Positions 9,226-18,202 are shown, numbered from the stretch's first letter. The stretch is 64,000 nt of DNA from Mycobacterium paraffinicum (GCF_001907675.1 NZ_MPNT01000002.1:307319-371318); one strand, 5' to 3'. The notes: generated from the sequence alone by a model not told the origin. A program made the numbers and translations.

Positions 9226-10197
9226 TCACCGATCCTTCCAGAAGGCCAGCGCCGCGGCGGCGAACATGCCCGCCGCGGCAATGCCCGCCCTCTTGAACAT
9301 CTGCGGCAGGTCGGCCGTGCACACCCGCGGGTCGGGCGGCAGCCCGTAGACCTCCGGCTCGTCAAGCAACAGGAAGATCGAGCCGGTGCCACCCACGCCG
9401 TCGCGCTCGTTGGCGCCGTAGAGGCGCGCCTCCGTCTGGCCCTGGGCGTGCAGCCGCGCGACCCGTTCCCGGGCCGTGGCCACCAGGTCGTCGTGGTCAC
9501 CGAACTTGATCGACGTCGTCGGGCAGGTCTTGGCGCAGGCCGGAATCTGGTCTTCGACGAGCCGGTCGTAACAGAGGGTGCACTTCTGGGCCACCCCGGT
9601 CACGGGTTTCTCGGCCGGACGATCGGGGCGCTGCGCCGGCGTGGTGTAGGTGCCGTCGCTGCGACGCTCCACCACGCCGAACGGGCAACCCGCGACGCAG
9701 GTGCCGCACCCGTTGCAGACGTCGTCCTGCACGACGACGGTGCCGAATTCGGTGCGGAACAGCGCGCCCGTCGGGCAGACGTCAAGGCAGCCGGCGTGCG
9801 TGCAGTGCTTGCACACGTCCGACGACATCAGCCAGCGGAATTCCGGAGTGTCCGGCGGCGTGAGGTCCGGCGCCGGCGCGGCACCGGGGAGCGCCGGCAT
9901 GCCCAAATCGGTTAGGGCGCGGCCGGATTCGCGTGCCTCCTCGATCCGGTCGCGGCCCTGCTCGACGAAGGCGACGTGGCGCCAGGTGCTGGCGCCCAGC
10001 GCTCCGGTGTTGTCGTAGGACGAACCCAGCAGCTCCAGGTCGCCGTCGCGCGGGTTGCGGTTCCACTCCTTGCAGGCGACCTCGCAGGCCTTGCAGCCGA
10101 TGCAGATCGAGGTGTCGGTGAAGAATCCCTTGCGCGGCTTGGGTTCGACCCAACCGGCGTCCCGCGTCGGGTCGGTCGGTCCGCTTAGCTTACCCAT
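9226..10197 (-). CDS. fdhB: Formate dehydrogenase beta subunit, four [4Fe-4S] ferredoxin-like protein
   Basis: 323 residues from ATG 10197, inside the last 8 nt of fdhA; the longer frame to 10257 is not needed. Four cysteine clusters typical of FdnH/FdoH/HybA-type electron-transfer subunits are visible: CIGCKACEVACKEWN, CKHCTHAGCLDVCPTG, CNGCGTCVAGCPFG, and CTLCYDRL with CAKTCPT. One hydrophobic helix near the C-terminus (RAGIAAAGMFAAAALAFW) resembles the single anchor of FdnH. It passes electrons from the molybdenum/Sec site to the NrfD quinone site. No signal peptide is present; in this enzyme class the beta subunit travels with alpha. Confidence 0.93.
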   Translation of the reverse strand: MGKLSGPTDPTRDAGWVEPKPRKGFFTDTSICIGCKACEVACKEWNRNPRDGDLELLGSSYDNTGALGASTWRHVAFVEQGRDRIEEARESGRALTDLGMPALPGAAPAPDLTPPDTPEFRWLMSSDVCKHCTHAGCLDVCPTGALFRTEFGTVVVQDDVCNGCGTCVAGCPFGVVERRSDGTYTTPAQRPDRPAEKPVTGVAQKCTLCYDRLVEDQIPACAKTCPTTSIKFGDHDDLVATARERVARLHAQGQTEARLYGANERDGVGGTGSIFLLLDEPEVYGLPPDPRVCTADLPQMFKRAGIAAAGMFAAAALAFWKDR

Positions 10198-13100
10198 CGG
10201 CTTGCCCCTCCCAGACGCCGTCGCTGATCCGCACGTTGCCCGTCTCGGTGGTGGCACCCGCGCGGGACTGATATTCGGCGATCAGGCGCAACAGGTCTTC
10301 GCCCTGCGGCCGCCGCCCGGGGCGGATGTCGCACGAGCCGGCCTTCGATTCCTGGATCTGCACGTTGGGGTCGAGCGTGATGCCGAGCAGGTCGTTGGCG
10401 GCGTCCCCGCTGACCACGGCGTCGCCGCCGACGCCCCAGTGGTACGGCAGCCCGATCTGGTGCACGGTGTGGCCGTTGATCACCAGCGGTGCAACGCGTT
10501 TGGTGACCAACACCCTGGCCTCGATGGCCGCGCGCGGCGAGATGATCGTCGCCCACCCGTAGGGCTCAAGACCGCGCTCGGCCGCCAGCTCCGGCGAAAC
10601 CTCGCAGAACATCTCCGGCTGCAGCTCCGACAGGTAGGGCAGCCACCGGCTCATCCCGCCGGCGGTGTGATGCTCGGTGAGCCGGTAGGTGGTGAACACG
10701 TACGGATACACGTCGGCCCCGGGCTCGCCGGCGCTGGGTGCGCTGAGATTGTCCTTGCGTGGGAAGGTGATTCGCCCCGGATTGCGCTGCTGCGGGTACA
10801 ACGCGTTCGCGACGGGCGACTCCTGCGGTTCGTAATGCGTGGGCAGTGGCCCGTCGACCACACCCTTCGGCGCGAACAACCAGCCCTTGCCGTCGGCCTG
10901 CATGATGAACGGGTCGTCGCCGGCCAACGCGTCCGGGCCGCCGATGTCCGGGTCCGGCCGGACGTGCGGGGCGCGGTCGACGGGAAAGTCGGGCACGTCG
11001 TCGCCCACCCAGCGGGCGCGCTGCTCGTCCCACCAGATGTAGCGCTTGCGCTCGCTCCACGGCTTACCGTCCGGGTCGGCCGACGCCCGGTTGTACAGGA
11101 TCCGCCGGTCGGCGGGCCACGCCCAACCCCACTCCGACTGGCTCGGGCTCGGACCGCCCAGTGGCGCTCGGCGTGCGGCCTGGTTGACACCCTCGGCGTA
11201 CACGCCCGAGTAGATCCAGCACCCGCACGATGTCGATCCGTCGGCACCCAGCTCGGTGTATCCCGGCACTGGCTGGCCGGCTTTGGGGCCGGTGAGGTAG
11301 CAGCCGCTGATCTCGGCCAGCACCGCGGTGGCGTCGGGTTCGCCGTGCTCGTCGGTGGGATAGTCCCAGGTCAGATCGAGCAGTGGCCGGTCGCGCTCGT
11401 CGGTGGACCCGGCCAGCCGCTGGCGGATTCGATTGCCCAGCTCGACGAAGAACTGCAGTTCGCTCTGGCAGTCGCCGGGTGGATCGACCGCCTTGTGCCG
11501 CCACTGGACGAGGCGTTGGGTCTGGGTGAAGGAGCCGGCCTTCTCGACGTGCGTCGCGGCCGGGAAGAAGAACACCTCGGTCTCGATCTCTTCGGTCTTC
11601 AGCTCGCCGGAGGCGATCTCCGGTCCGTCCTTCCAGAAGGTGGCCGACTCGATGAGGTTGAGATCGCGTACCACCAACCATTTCAGGTGCGACATGCCCA
11701 TGCGCTGCATCCGGCCGTGGGCCGACCCGACGGCAGGGTTCTGGCCGAGCAGGAAGTATCCGTCGACATCGCCCTCGAGCATCGACATGACCGTCTGATA
11801 GGTGCCGTGCGGCCCGGACAGTCGCGGCAGATAGTCGTAAGCCCAGTCGTTGTCCGCACGGGCGGCGTCACCCCACCATGCCTTGAGCAGGCTGACCATG
11901 TAAGTGTCGGCGTCGGCCCAGAAGCCTTTCTGGTTCTTCGGCCCGACGGCCTTCATGTAGTCGCGGAAGGTGTCGTGGACGCCGGCCTTGGGCATCGACA
12001 GGTAGCCGGGCAGCAGGTTGAACAGCGTGGGGATGTCGGTGGACCCTTGGATCGTGGCGTGCCCGCGCAGCGCCATGATGCCGCCGCCCGGGCGGCCGAC
12101 GTTGCCCAGCAGTAGCTGCAGAATCGTTGCGGTGCGGATGAATTGGGCACCCAGGGTGTGCTGCGTCCAGCCGACGGCATAGGCGAAACAGGTGGTGCGC
12201 TCGCGGCCGGAGTTCTCCGTGACAGCTCTCGCCAGGTAATCGAAGTCCTCGAGGCTGATACCGCAGACGTCGCGCACCATCTCGGGCGTGTAGCGGGCGT
12301 AGTGCCGCTTGACAATCTGGAACACCGTTCGGGGATGCTGCAGGGTCTCGTCGCGAACCACGCGAGCGTGCGGCAAGGGTGGACCACCGCTGCCGTGCGC
12401 ATCGCCGGCGGCTCGGGCGGAGGCGCTGGCGCCGCGCTCCTGGCGGCGCTCGTCCTCTTCCTGTCCGGCGTACGCCCAGGTCGATGAGTCGTACTGTCCG
12501 GTCTCGGGGTCGTAACCGGAGAACAGGCCACCCAAATCCTCTGTGTCGCGGTAATTCTCGTTTATCAAGGTGGCCGCGTTGGTGTAAGCCAGGACGTACT
12601 CGGAGAACCACAGCTCGCGAGAGATGACGTAATTGATCAGGGCGCCGAGCAGCACCACGTCCGAGCCGGCCCTGATCGGGATCTGCTTGTCCGAGACCGC
12701 CGAAGTGCGGGTGAAGCGCGGATCGACGTGAATCACCTTGGCGCCCCGCGCTTTCGCTTCCTCGACCCATTGGAAGCCGACGGGATGACACTCGGCCATG
12801 TTGGAGCCCTGGATGACGATGCAGTCGGCGTTGGCCATGTCTTGCAGTGTTTGGGTGGCGCCACCGCGCCCGAAGGAGGCCCCCAGACCGGGAACCGTGG
12901 AGCTGTGTCAAATACGGGCTTGATTCTCGATCTGGATGGCGCCGGCGGCGGTGAAGAGCTTCTTGATGACGTAATTCTCTTCGTTGTCCAGTGTGGCGCC
13001 CCCGAGTGCGGCGATCTTCATGGTGCGCCGCAACGGATGGCCCTTCTGGTCGATGTCCTGCCAGGCGTGGCGGCGGGCTTCGACGAAGCGGTCGGCCACC

Positions 13101-13477
13101 ATGTCGATGGCGGTGTCCAGCTCGAGGGGCTGCCATTCGGTCGCCCGCGGCGGGCGGTAGAGCACCCGCAGCTGCCGGCCCGGCGAGTTGACCAGCTGTT
13201 CGCTGGCAGCGCCCTTGGGGCACAAGCGGCCTCGCGAGATCGGCGAGTCCGGGTCACCCTCGATCTGGACCACGCGCTCGTCCTTGACATACACCTTCTG
13301 CCCGCAGCCGACGGCGCAGTAGGGACAGATGCTCTGGACCACGCGGTCGGCCGTCGTCGTGCGCGGCGTGACGGCGCGGGTCCGTTTCGAGGTGACGGCC
13401 GACCCACGGCCGAGCTTGTCCGGTGAACGCAGCTGACGCACGACGGGCCACTCAAGGAAGAGCTTGCGCATAGCCAT
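10190..13477 (-). CDS. fdhA: Selenocysteine-containing formate dehydrogenase alpha subunit
   Basis: One gene of 1,095 residues read through an in-frame UGA at 12910-12908; conventional calling gives two pieces (12908-13531 and 10190-12838). The reading is NQARI-Sec-HSSTVPGLG, exactly where formate dehydrogenases H, N and O carry catalytic Sec (or Cys), here residue 190. An N-terminal [4Fe-4S] site C51-x2-C54-x3-C58 ... C86 precedes it; molybdopterin-binding regions and a C-terminal molydopterin-dinucleotide domain follow. It oxidises formate to CO2 (or the reverse) with an Mo/W-bis-MGD cofactor. The start is ATG 13477, or ATG 13471, which has an AGAGG site 8 nt upstream. No twin-arginine signal is seen in the first 45 residues, so the active site may face the cytoplasm. 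selD lies 50 nt upstream. Confidence 0.95.
12870..12910 (-). promoter_or_regulatory. SECIS element and UGA-Sec codon in fdhA
   Basis: The UGA codon (12910-12908) is followed, after the same spacing as in E. coli fdhF, by a hairpin. GG-UU-CCC, loop GGUCU (12889-12885), then GGG and GGCC cover 12896-12878. The GGUCU apical loop and the unpaired U in the 5' arm are the features SelB binds in the E. coli element, and here the loop starts 18 nt after the UGA. The codons remain coding (HSSTVPGLG), as bacterial SECIS elements lie inside the reading frame. Seen directly: the sequence and pairings. Known: the comparison element. Inferred: SelB binding. Confidence 0.85.
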
Positions 13478-13527
13478 GGCCTCTACCTTAGTGTGCGCGC
13501 CCGAAACTCCGCCCGCGTCGGAACCCC

Positions 13528-14520
13528 TCAATGGACGACGATCGTGTGCTCGCCCCGCGGCACCAGCTCACCGATCACGGTCGCGCCCGGGATCTCGCCG
13601 GCGATCAGCAGCCCGCCCGAGGTCTGGGCGTCGGCGAGCAGCAGGGCGTCCTCCTCGCCGACGCCGGACAGGTCGACGTGCGGGGCCACCCAGTCGAGGT
13701 TGCGCCGCGTGCCCCCGCTGACGTAGCCGGCCACCAGCGCCTCCCGCGCGCCGTCCAGGTAGGGCACCGCCGCGGCGTCGACGATCGCCGTCACGCCGCT
13801 GGCGCGGGCGAGCTTGTGCAGGTGCCCGAGCAGCCCGAATCCCGTTATGTCCGTGGCGCATTCGACCCCGGCCGCCAGCGCCGCGGCGGACGCGTCGGCG
13901 TTCAAGGTGGTCATCGCGTCGATCGCCTGCTCGAAGCGCTCCCCGGTGGCCTTGTGCCTGCTGTTCAGGACGCCCACCCCGAGCGGCTTGGTCAGCGACA
14001 GCGGCGTCCCGGGTTTGCCGGAGTCGTTGCGCAGCAACCGGTTCGGGTCCGCGATCCCGGTGACGGCCAGGCCGTATTTTGGCTCCGGGTCGTCGACGCT
14101 GTGCCCGCCGGCGAGGTGGCAGCCGGCCAGCCCGCAGACGTCCAGGCCGCCGCGCAGCGTCTCGGCCGCCAGCTCGAACGGCAGTACGTCGCGCGGCCAG
14201 CCCAGCAGGTTGACCGCCACCACGGGACGCCCGCCCATCGCGTAGACGTCGGAGAGCGCGTTGGTGGCGGCGATGCGTCCCCAGTCGTAGGCGTCGTCCA
14301 CCACGGGCGTGAAGAAGTCGGTCGTCGCGATCAGCGCCGTGCCGCCCTCGAGGCGCACCACGCACGCGTCGTCGCCGTGGTCCAGGCCGACCAGCAACTC
14401 GCCGACCGGGTCGCGCGGCGCGCTCGCCCCCACTCCGCGGACGATGTCCTCCAGCTCACCGGGCGGGATCTTGCACGCGCACCCGCCGCCGTGGGCGTAC
14501 TGCGTCAGTCGATAGGCCAC
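13528..14520 (-). CDS. selD: Selenide, water dikinase
   Basis: 330 residues from GTG 14520; upstream in-frame residues (to 14643) run through the tRNA-Sec gene on the other strand and were rejected. The N-terminal active-site loop reads HGGGCACKIPP: Cys14 and Lys17 match the catalytic Cys17 and Lys20 of E. coli SelD, so this is a cysteine, not a Sec, version. The AIRS/PurM-type ATP-binding domains follow (for example ALIATTDFFTPVVDD, about residue 70). It makes selenophosphate from selenide and ATP for SelA. It is the first gene of the minus-strand selD-fdhA-fdhB-nrfD unit and diverges from tRNA-Sec with only 27 bases between. Confidence 0.95.
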   Translation of the reverse strand: MAYRLTQYAHGGGCACKIPPGELEDIVRGVGASAPRDPVGELLVGLDHGDDACVVRLEGGTALIATTDFFTPVVDDAYDWGRIAATNALSDVYAMGGRPVVAVNLLGWPRDVLPFELAAETLRGGLDVCGLAGCHLAGGHSVDDPEPKYGLAVTGIADPNRLLRNDSGKPGTPLSLTKPLGVGVLNSRHKATGERFEQAIDAMTTLNADASAAALAAGVECATDITGFGLLGHLHKLARASGVTAIVDAAAVPYLDGAREALVAGYVSGGTRRNLDWVAPHVDLSGVGEEDALLLADAQTSGGLLIAGEIPGATVIGELVPRGEHTIVVH

Positions 14521-14547
14521 GCGTCCATACTTGTCCCTATGGTCCGA

Positions 14548-14642
14548 GGAGGCGTGTCCGGTCTGGTGACCGGCGCGGTCTTCAAAACCGTCGAACGGCA
14601 GACGCTGCCGCTGGCGGGTTCGATTCCCGTCCGCCTCCGCCA
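14548..14642 (+). tRNA. selC: tRNA-Sec (anticodon TCA), CCA encoded
   Basis: 95 nt including an encoded CCA. The acceptor strands GGAGGCG (14548-14554) and CGCCTCC (14632-14638) pair perfectly, with discriminator G. The anticodon loop CTTCAAA carries TCA at 14582-14584 on a GCGGT/ACCGT stem. A long variable arm GGCAG-ACG-CTGCC and a T arm GCGGG-TTCGATT-CCCGT follow. The size, extended variable arm and UGA-reading anticodon are diagnostic of bacterial tRNA-Sec, which SerRS charges with serine and SelA converts to Sec. selA starts 18 nt downstream, so the tRNA is probably cut from a selC-selA-selB transcript. Confidence 0.95.
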
Positions 14643-14660
14643 TACTTCGTCGAGCCCGGC

Positions 14661-15941
14661 ATGAGCGACCCGCGCCGGCGGGTGCCGGGCACCGACACCC
14701 TGCTCGCCGACCCTCGCCTGGTCGAAGCCCAGCGGGTGCTGGGCCGAGCGCTGGTCAAATCGGTGGTCGCCGAGGCGCAGCAGCGGGCCCGCGCCGGGGA
14801 GATCGACCCCGAGAGCGTCGCCGAGCACGCCGTCGCCGCCCTTCCGGCCACCGCGTCGAGCCTGCGTCCCGTCATCAACGCCACCGGCGTGGTGGTGCAC
14901 ACCAACCTGGGCCGGGCGCCGCTGTCGCGGGCCGCCGTAGACGCGGTGGTCGCCGCGGCCGGGACCACGGACGTCGAGCTGGACCTCGCGACGGGCCGCC
15001 GCGGCCGCCGGGGCCGGGCCGCCCTGGCCGCGCTGTCGCGGGCGGTGCCCACCGCCGGCGCCGTGCACGTCGTCAACAACAACGCCGCCGCCCTGCTGCT
15101 GACGGCCCTGACGCTGGCCCCGGGGAAGGAGATCGTGCTCAGCCGCGGCGAGCTGGTCGAGATCGGCGACGGGTTCCGCATCCCCGAGCTGCTGGCCTCC
15201 GCCGGATCGCGGCTGCGCGAGGTCGGCACCACCAACCGCACCAGCCTTCGCGACTACGCCGAGGCGATCGGGCCGCAGACCGGCTTCGTCCTGAAGGTGC
15301 ACCCGTCCAACTTCCACGTCACCGGGTTCACGTCGGCGGTCGGCGTCGCGGAGTTGGCGAAGCTGGGTGTGCCCGTGGTGGTCGACATCGGTTCCGGGCT
15401 GCTGTCTCCGCACCCGGTGCTGCCCGACGAGCCCGACGCCACGTCGACGCTGCGCGACGGCGCGGACCTGGTCACCGCGAGCGGCGACAAACTGCTCGGC
15501 GGCCCGCAGGCCGGCCTGCTGCTGGGCGACGCCGAACTCATCGAGCGGCTGCGCCGCCACCCGGCGGCACGCGCGCTGCGCGTCGACAAACTCACCCTCG
15601 CCGCGCTGGAAGCCACCCTGACGGGCCCGCCGCCGCCGGTGGCCGAGGCGTTGGTCGCCGACCTGAACGGGTTGCGAGCGCGCGCCGCCGCGCTGGCCGC
15701 CGCGCTGCCGGGCGCCGAGGCGGTGGATTGTGTCGCGGCCGTCGGCGGGGGCGGCGCCCCGGACGTGCGGCTGCCGAGCGCCGCCGTGAGCCTGCCCGAG
15801 TCCTACGCCGCCGCCCTGCGCGCCGCCAGCCCGCCCGTCGTCGGGCGGCTGGAGGCGGGCCGCTGCCTGCTCGACCTGCGCACGGTGGCGCCGGAGGACG
15901 ACGAGCGGCTGGCGGCGGCGGTGCGGGCATGTTCGTCCTAG
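14661..15941 (+). CDS. selA: L-seryl-tRNA(Sec) selenium transferase
   Basis: 426 residues. PLP-dependent fold-type I enzyme with the SelA signatures RPVINATGVVVHTNLGRAPL (about residue 73), VVDIGSGLL, and the PLP lysine in TASGDKLLGGPQAG (Lys277). It replaces the hydroxyl of Ser-tRNA(Sec) with selenium from selenophosphate. The length is slightly below the E. coli enzyme (463), with a short N-terminal domain. It starts 18 nt after tRNA-Sec and overlaps selB by 13 nt, so the three form one unit. This gene and selB look even more GC-rich than the flanking genes, with long GCC/GGC runs; a composition scan would quantify that. Confidence 0.95.
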   Translation: MSDPRRRVPGTDTLLADPRLVEAQRVLGRALVKSVVAEAQQRARAGEIDPESVAEHAVAALPATASSLRPVINATGVVVHTNLGRAPLSRAAVDAVVAAAGTTDVELDLATGRRGRRGRAALAALSRAVPTAGAVHVVNNNAAALLLTALTLAPGKEIVLSRGELVEIGDGFRIPELLASAGSRLREVGTTNRTSLRDYAEAIGPQTGFVLKVHPSNFHVTGFTSAVGVAELAKLGVPVVVDIGSGLLSPHPVLPDEPDATSTLRDGADLVTASGDKLLGGPQAGLLLGDAELIERLRRHPAARALRVDKLTLAALEATLTGPPPPVAEALVADLNGLRARAAALAAALPGAEAVDCVAAVGGGGAPDVRLPSAAVSLPESYAAALRAASPPVVGRLEAGRCLLDLRTVAPEDDERLAAAVRACSS

Positions 15942-17638
15942 CCACCGCCGGGCACGTCGACCACGGCAAGTCGACCCTGCTGCACCGGCTCACCGGCATG
16001 TGGCCCGACCGGCTGGCGGAGGAGCGCCGCCGCGGCCTGACGATCGACCTCGGCTTCGCGTGGACGGAGATCGGCGGCCGGCAGCTGGCTTTCGTCGACG
16101 TGCCCGGCCACGAACGGTTCGTGGCGAACATGCTCGCCGGCGTCGGCGCGGTCCCGGCGGTCCTGTTCGTCGTCGCCGCCACCGAGGGCTGGATGCCGCA
16201 GTCCGACGAGCACCTCGCGGCGCTGGACGCCCTCGGGGTCCGCCACGCGCTGCTGGTGATCAGCAAGGCCGACCTCGCCGACCCGGGACCGGCGATCGAG
16301 CAGGCCCGCGAACGGTTCGCGGCCACGTCGCTCGCCGACGCCCCCGTCGCGATCGGCACCGACCTCGACCGGGTGCGCGCCGAGCTGCTGGCGCTGACCG
16401 ACCGGCTGCCGGTCCCGGACCCCGCCGCCGACGTGCGGCTGTGGGTGGACCGCAGCTTCACCGTCCGGGGCGCGGGCACCGTCGTAACCGGCACCCTGGC
16501 CGCGGGCACGGTACGGGTGGGCGACGAGCTGGAGCACGCCGGCCGGCGCGTGACGGTCCGCGGGGTGCAATCGCTGGGCCGCGACCAGGCGGCGGTCGGC
16601 CCGGTGGCGCGCGTCGCGCTGAACCTGCGGGGGGTCGACCGCCAGCACATCGGCCGCGGCGACACCGTCCGGACGCCGGGTGTGTGGCTGGATACGGCGG
16701 AGGTCGACGTCGCGCTGCGGTCGCCGGGGGCGCTGCACCGGCAGCTGGTCCTGCACCTCGGGTCGGCGGCCGTGCCGGTGCAGGTCCGTCCGCTCGGGGC
16801 GGCCGCGGCCCGGCTGCGGCTACCGAGGCCCCTGCCGCTGCGCGTCGGGGACGTCGGGCTGCTGCGCGACCCCGGCGAGCACCGGATCGCCGCCGGCATC
16901 GAAGTGCTCGACGTCCGGCCGCCGGCGCTGCGCCGCCGGGGCGCCGCGCGCGAGCGGGCCGCGGAGCTGGCGACCGGCGCAACTCGGCCGCCCGCCTGCG
17001 CGCGGGCGGCCGAGTTGCGGGCGATGGGCCTGCCGCTCGCCGGCCAGCGGGTGGGCGACTGGGTGGTGGATCCCGAATGGTGGGCCGGGCGGCGCGAGCG
17101 CGCGACCGCGGCGGTGCGGCTCTGGGCGGACGACCACGACGTCGCGGCGGGGATGCCGCTGGAGACGCTGCGGCAGCGGGCCGGGCTGCCCGCCGCCGAA
17201 TTGTTGCCGAAGCTGCTCGAGGGCACCGGGCTTCAGGTGGCCGACGGGATGGTTCGTTCGCCGGGCGCCGGCCTGCCGGCCCGCGTCGACAAGGCCGTGC
17301 GCACCGTCGAGGAGTGGCTGGCCGCCGAGCCCTTTCGGGCGCCGGAGGCCGACGAACTGGCCGAGCTCAAGCTCGGTCCCCGGGAGCTGGCGGCGGCGGT
17401 GCGCGCCGGGCGGCTGGCCCGGATCGCCGACGGCGTCGTGCTCGGGGCCGGCGCCTTGGAGCGGGCGGCCGTCGTCCTCGCGGGGCTACCGCAGCCGTTC
17501 ACCGTCAGCGACGCGCGCCGCGCGCTCGGCACCACCCGCCGGGTCGCGATCCCGCTGCTGGAGCAGCTCGACGCCCGGCGGGTGACCAGGCGAGCCCCGG
17601 ACGGCACCCGGGTCGTGCTGGCTACAGCCGCTCCTTGA
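15929..17638 (+). CDS. selB: Selenocysteine-specific translation elongation factor
   Basis: 569 residues from ATG 15929, giving the expected N-terminus MFVLATAGHVDHGKST; the longer frame from 15728 is inside selA. G1 (GHVDHGKST, 8-16), DVPGHE and SKAD motifs define an EF-Tu-like GTPase that binds Sec-tRNA(Sec). beta-Barrel domains follow, then winged-helix modules from about residue 350 to the end (for example MPLETLRQRAGLP and QPFTVSDARRAL), which bind the SECIS hairpin. E. coli SelB is 614 residues, so this one is modestly shorter. It overlaps selA by 13 nt, and its 3' end overlaps yqeY on the other strand by 17 nt. Confidence 0.95.
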   Translation: MFVLATAGHVDHGKSTLLHRLTGMWPDRLAEERRRGLTIDLGFAWTEIGGRQLAFVDVPGHERFVANMLAGVGAVPAVLFVVAATEGWMPQSDEHLAALDALGVRHALLVISKADLADPGPAIEQARERFAATSLADAPVAIGTDLDRVRAELLALTDRLPVPDPAADVRLWVDRSFTVRGAGTVVTGTLAAGTVRVGDELEHAGRRVTVRGVQSLGRDQAAVGPVARVALNLRGVDRQHIGRGDTVRTPGVWLDTAEVDVALRSPGALHRQLVLHLGSAAVPVQVRPLGAAAARLRLPRPLPLRVGDVGLLRDPGEHRIAAGIEVLDVRPPALRRRGAARERAAELATGATRPPACARAAELRAMGLPLAGQRVGDWVVDPEWWAGRRERATAAVRLWADDHDVAAGMPLETLRQRAGLPAAELLPKLLEGTGLQVADGMVRSPGAGLPARVDKAVRTVEEWLAAEPFRAPEADELAELKLGPRELAAAVRAGRLARIADGVVLGAGALERAAVVLAGLPQPFTVSDARRALGTTRRVAIPLLEQLDARRVTRRAPDGTRVVLATAAP

Positions 17639-18086
17639 CCGCCGCCGACAATCGGGCTCCGTCGGCCTTGCCGGCCGCGATCGCGGTGGCCGCCTTCATC
17701 ACCAAGCCCATCTGCTTCATGCTCGGGCGCTCGCCGATCTCCTCGGCGACCTGGGCGATCGCGGTGTCGGCGACGTCGGCCAGTTCCGCTTCGGTGAGCG
17801 GCGTGGGCAGATATTCGTCGATGATCCGGGCTTCGGCGTGCTCGTTGGCGGCGAGCTCCCCGCGGCCGTTCTGCGTGTAGATCTCCGCCGATTCGGCACG
17901 TTTGCGGGACTCCCGCGCCAGCACCTTGATCACTTCGTCGTCGGAGAGGTCCCTGGCCTGTTTGCCGGAGACTTCCTCGGTTTGGATCGCGGCGAGCAGT
18001 AAGCGCAGCGTCGCCGTGCGCAGCTTGTCCTTGCTCTTCATCGCGTCGGTCAGGTCGGCCCGCAGCCTGGATTTGAGTTCGGCCAT
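17622..18086 (-). CDS. GatB/YqeY domain-containing protein
   Basis: 154 residues from ATG 18086, opening MAELKSRLRADLTDAMKSKD; the longer frame to 18197 lacks support. The whole protein is a YqeY domain, related to the C-terminal tail domain of the amidotransferase subunit GatB, with conserved ADTAIAQV and ERPSMKQMGLVMKA segments. Stand-alone YqeY proteins may bind tRNA, but their role is not established. It is the orthologue by position of M. tuberculosis Rv3688c and marks the left end of the conserved gene order. Its 3' end overlaps selB tail-to-tail by 17 nt, so the sel locus abuts conserved DNA with no spacer. Confidence 0.9.
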   Translation of the reverse strand: MAELKSRLRADLTDAMKSKDKLRTATLRLLLAAIQTEEVSGKQARDLSDDEVIKVLARESRKRAESAEIYTQNGRGELAANEHAEARIIDEYLPTPLTEAELADVADTAIAQVAEEIGERPSMKQMGLVMKAATAIAAGKADGARLSAAVKERL

Positions 18087-18157
18087 GCCAGAGACGCTAC
18101 GCGCCGACCACCCGGCCACAATTGAGAAATGCCCGGACCACCGACAGGATGGAGCCC

Positions 18158-18202
18158 ATGACGAACGACGGGCCCGCCCGCAAACAACGCGGAACACGGT
18201 GA
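18158..18202 (+). other. Possible 14-codon leader ORF upstream of the Pro-rich membrane protein gene
   Basis: An ATG at 18158 preceded by GGAG opens a 14-codon frame whose TGA (18200-18202) overlaps the GTG start of the next gene (GTGA). This is the same coupling device used through the following operon, and it could help translation re-start at a GTG that has no clear ribosome-binding site of its own. There is no homology evidence; the main alternative is chance. Confidence 0.3.

Noticed and set aside
10055..12115. 686-residue plus-strand ORF
   Set aside because: Antisense to fdhA; the fdhA frame has clear molybdopterin-oxidoreductase motifs.
12839..12907. Treating the fdhA gap as a frameshift or pseudogene
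   Set aside because: Both parts are in one frame with a single UGA at the Sec site, a SECIS-like hairpin, and sel genes next door.
16000..17880. 626-residue plus-strand ORF inside selB
   Set aside because: Different frame of selB; composition is Arg/Gly/Ala shadow.
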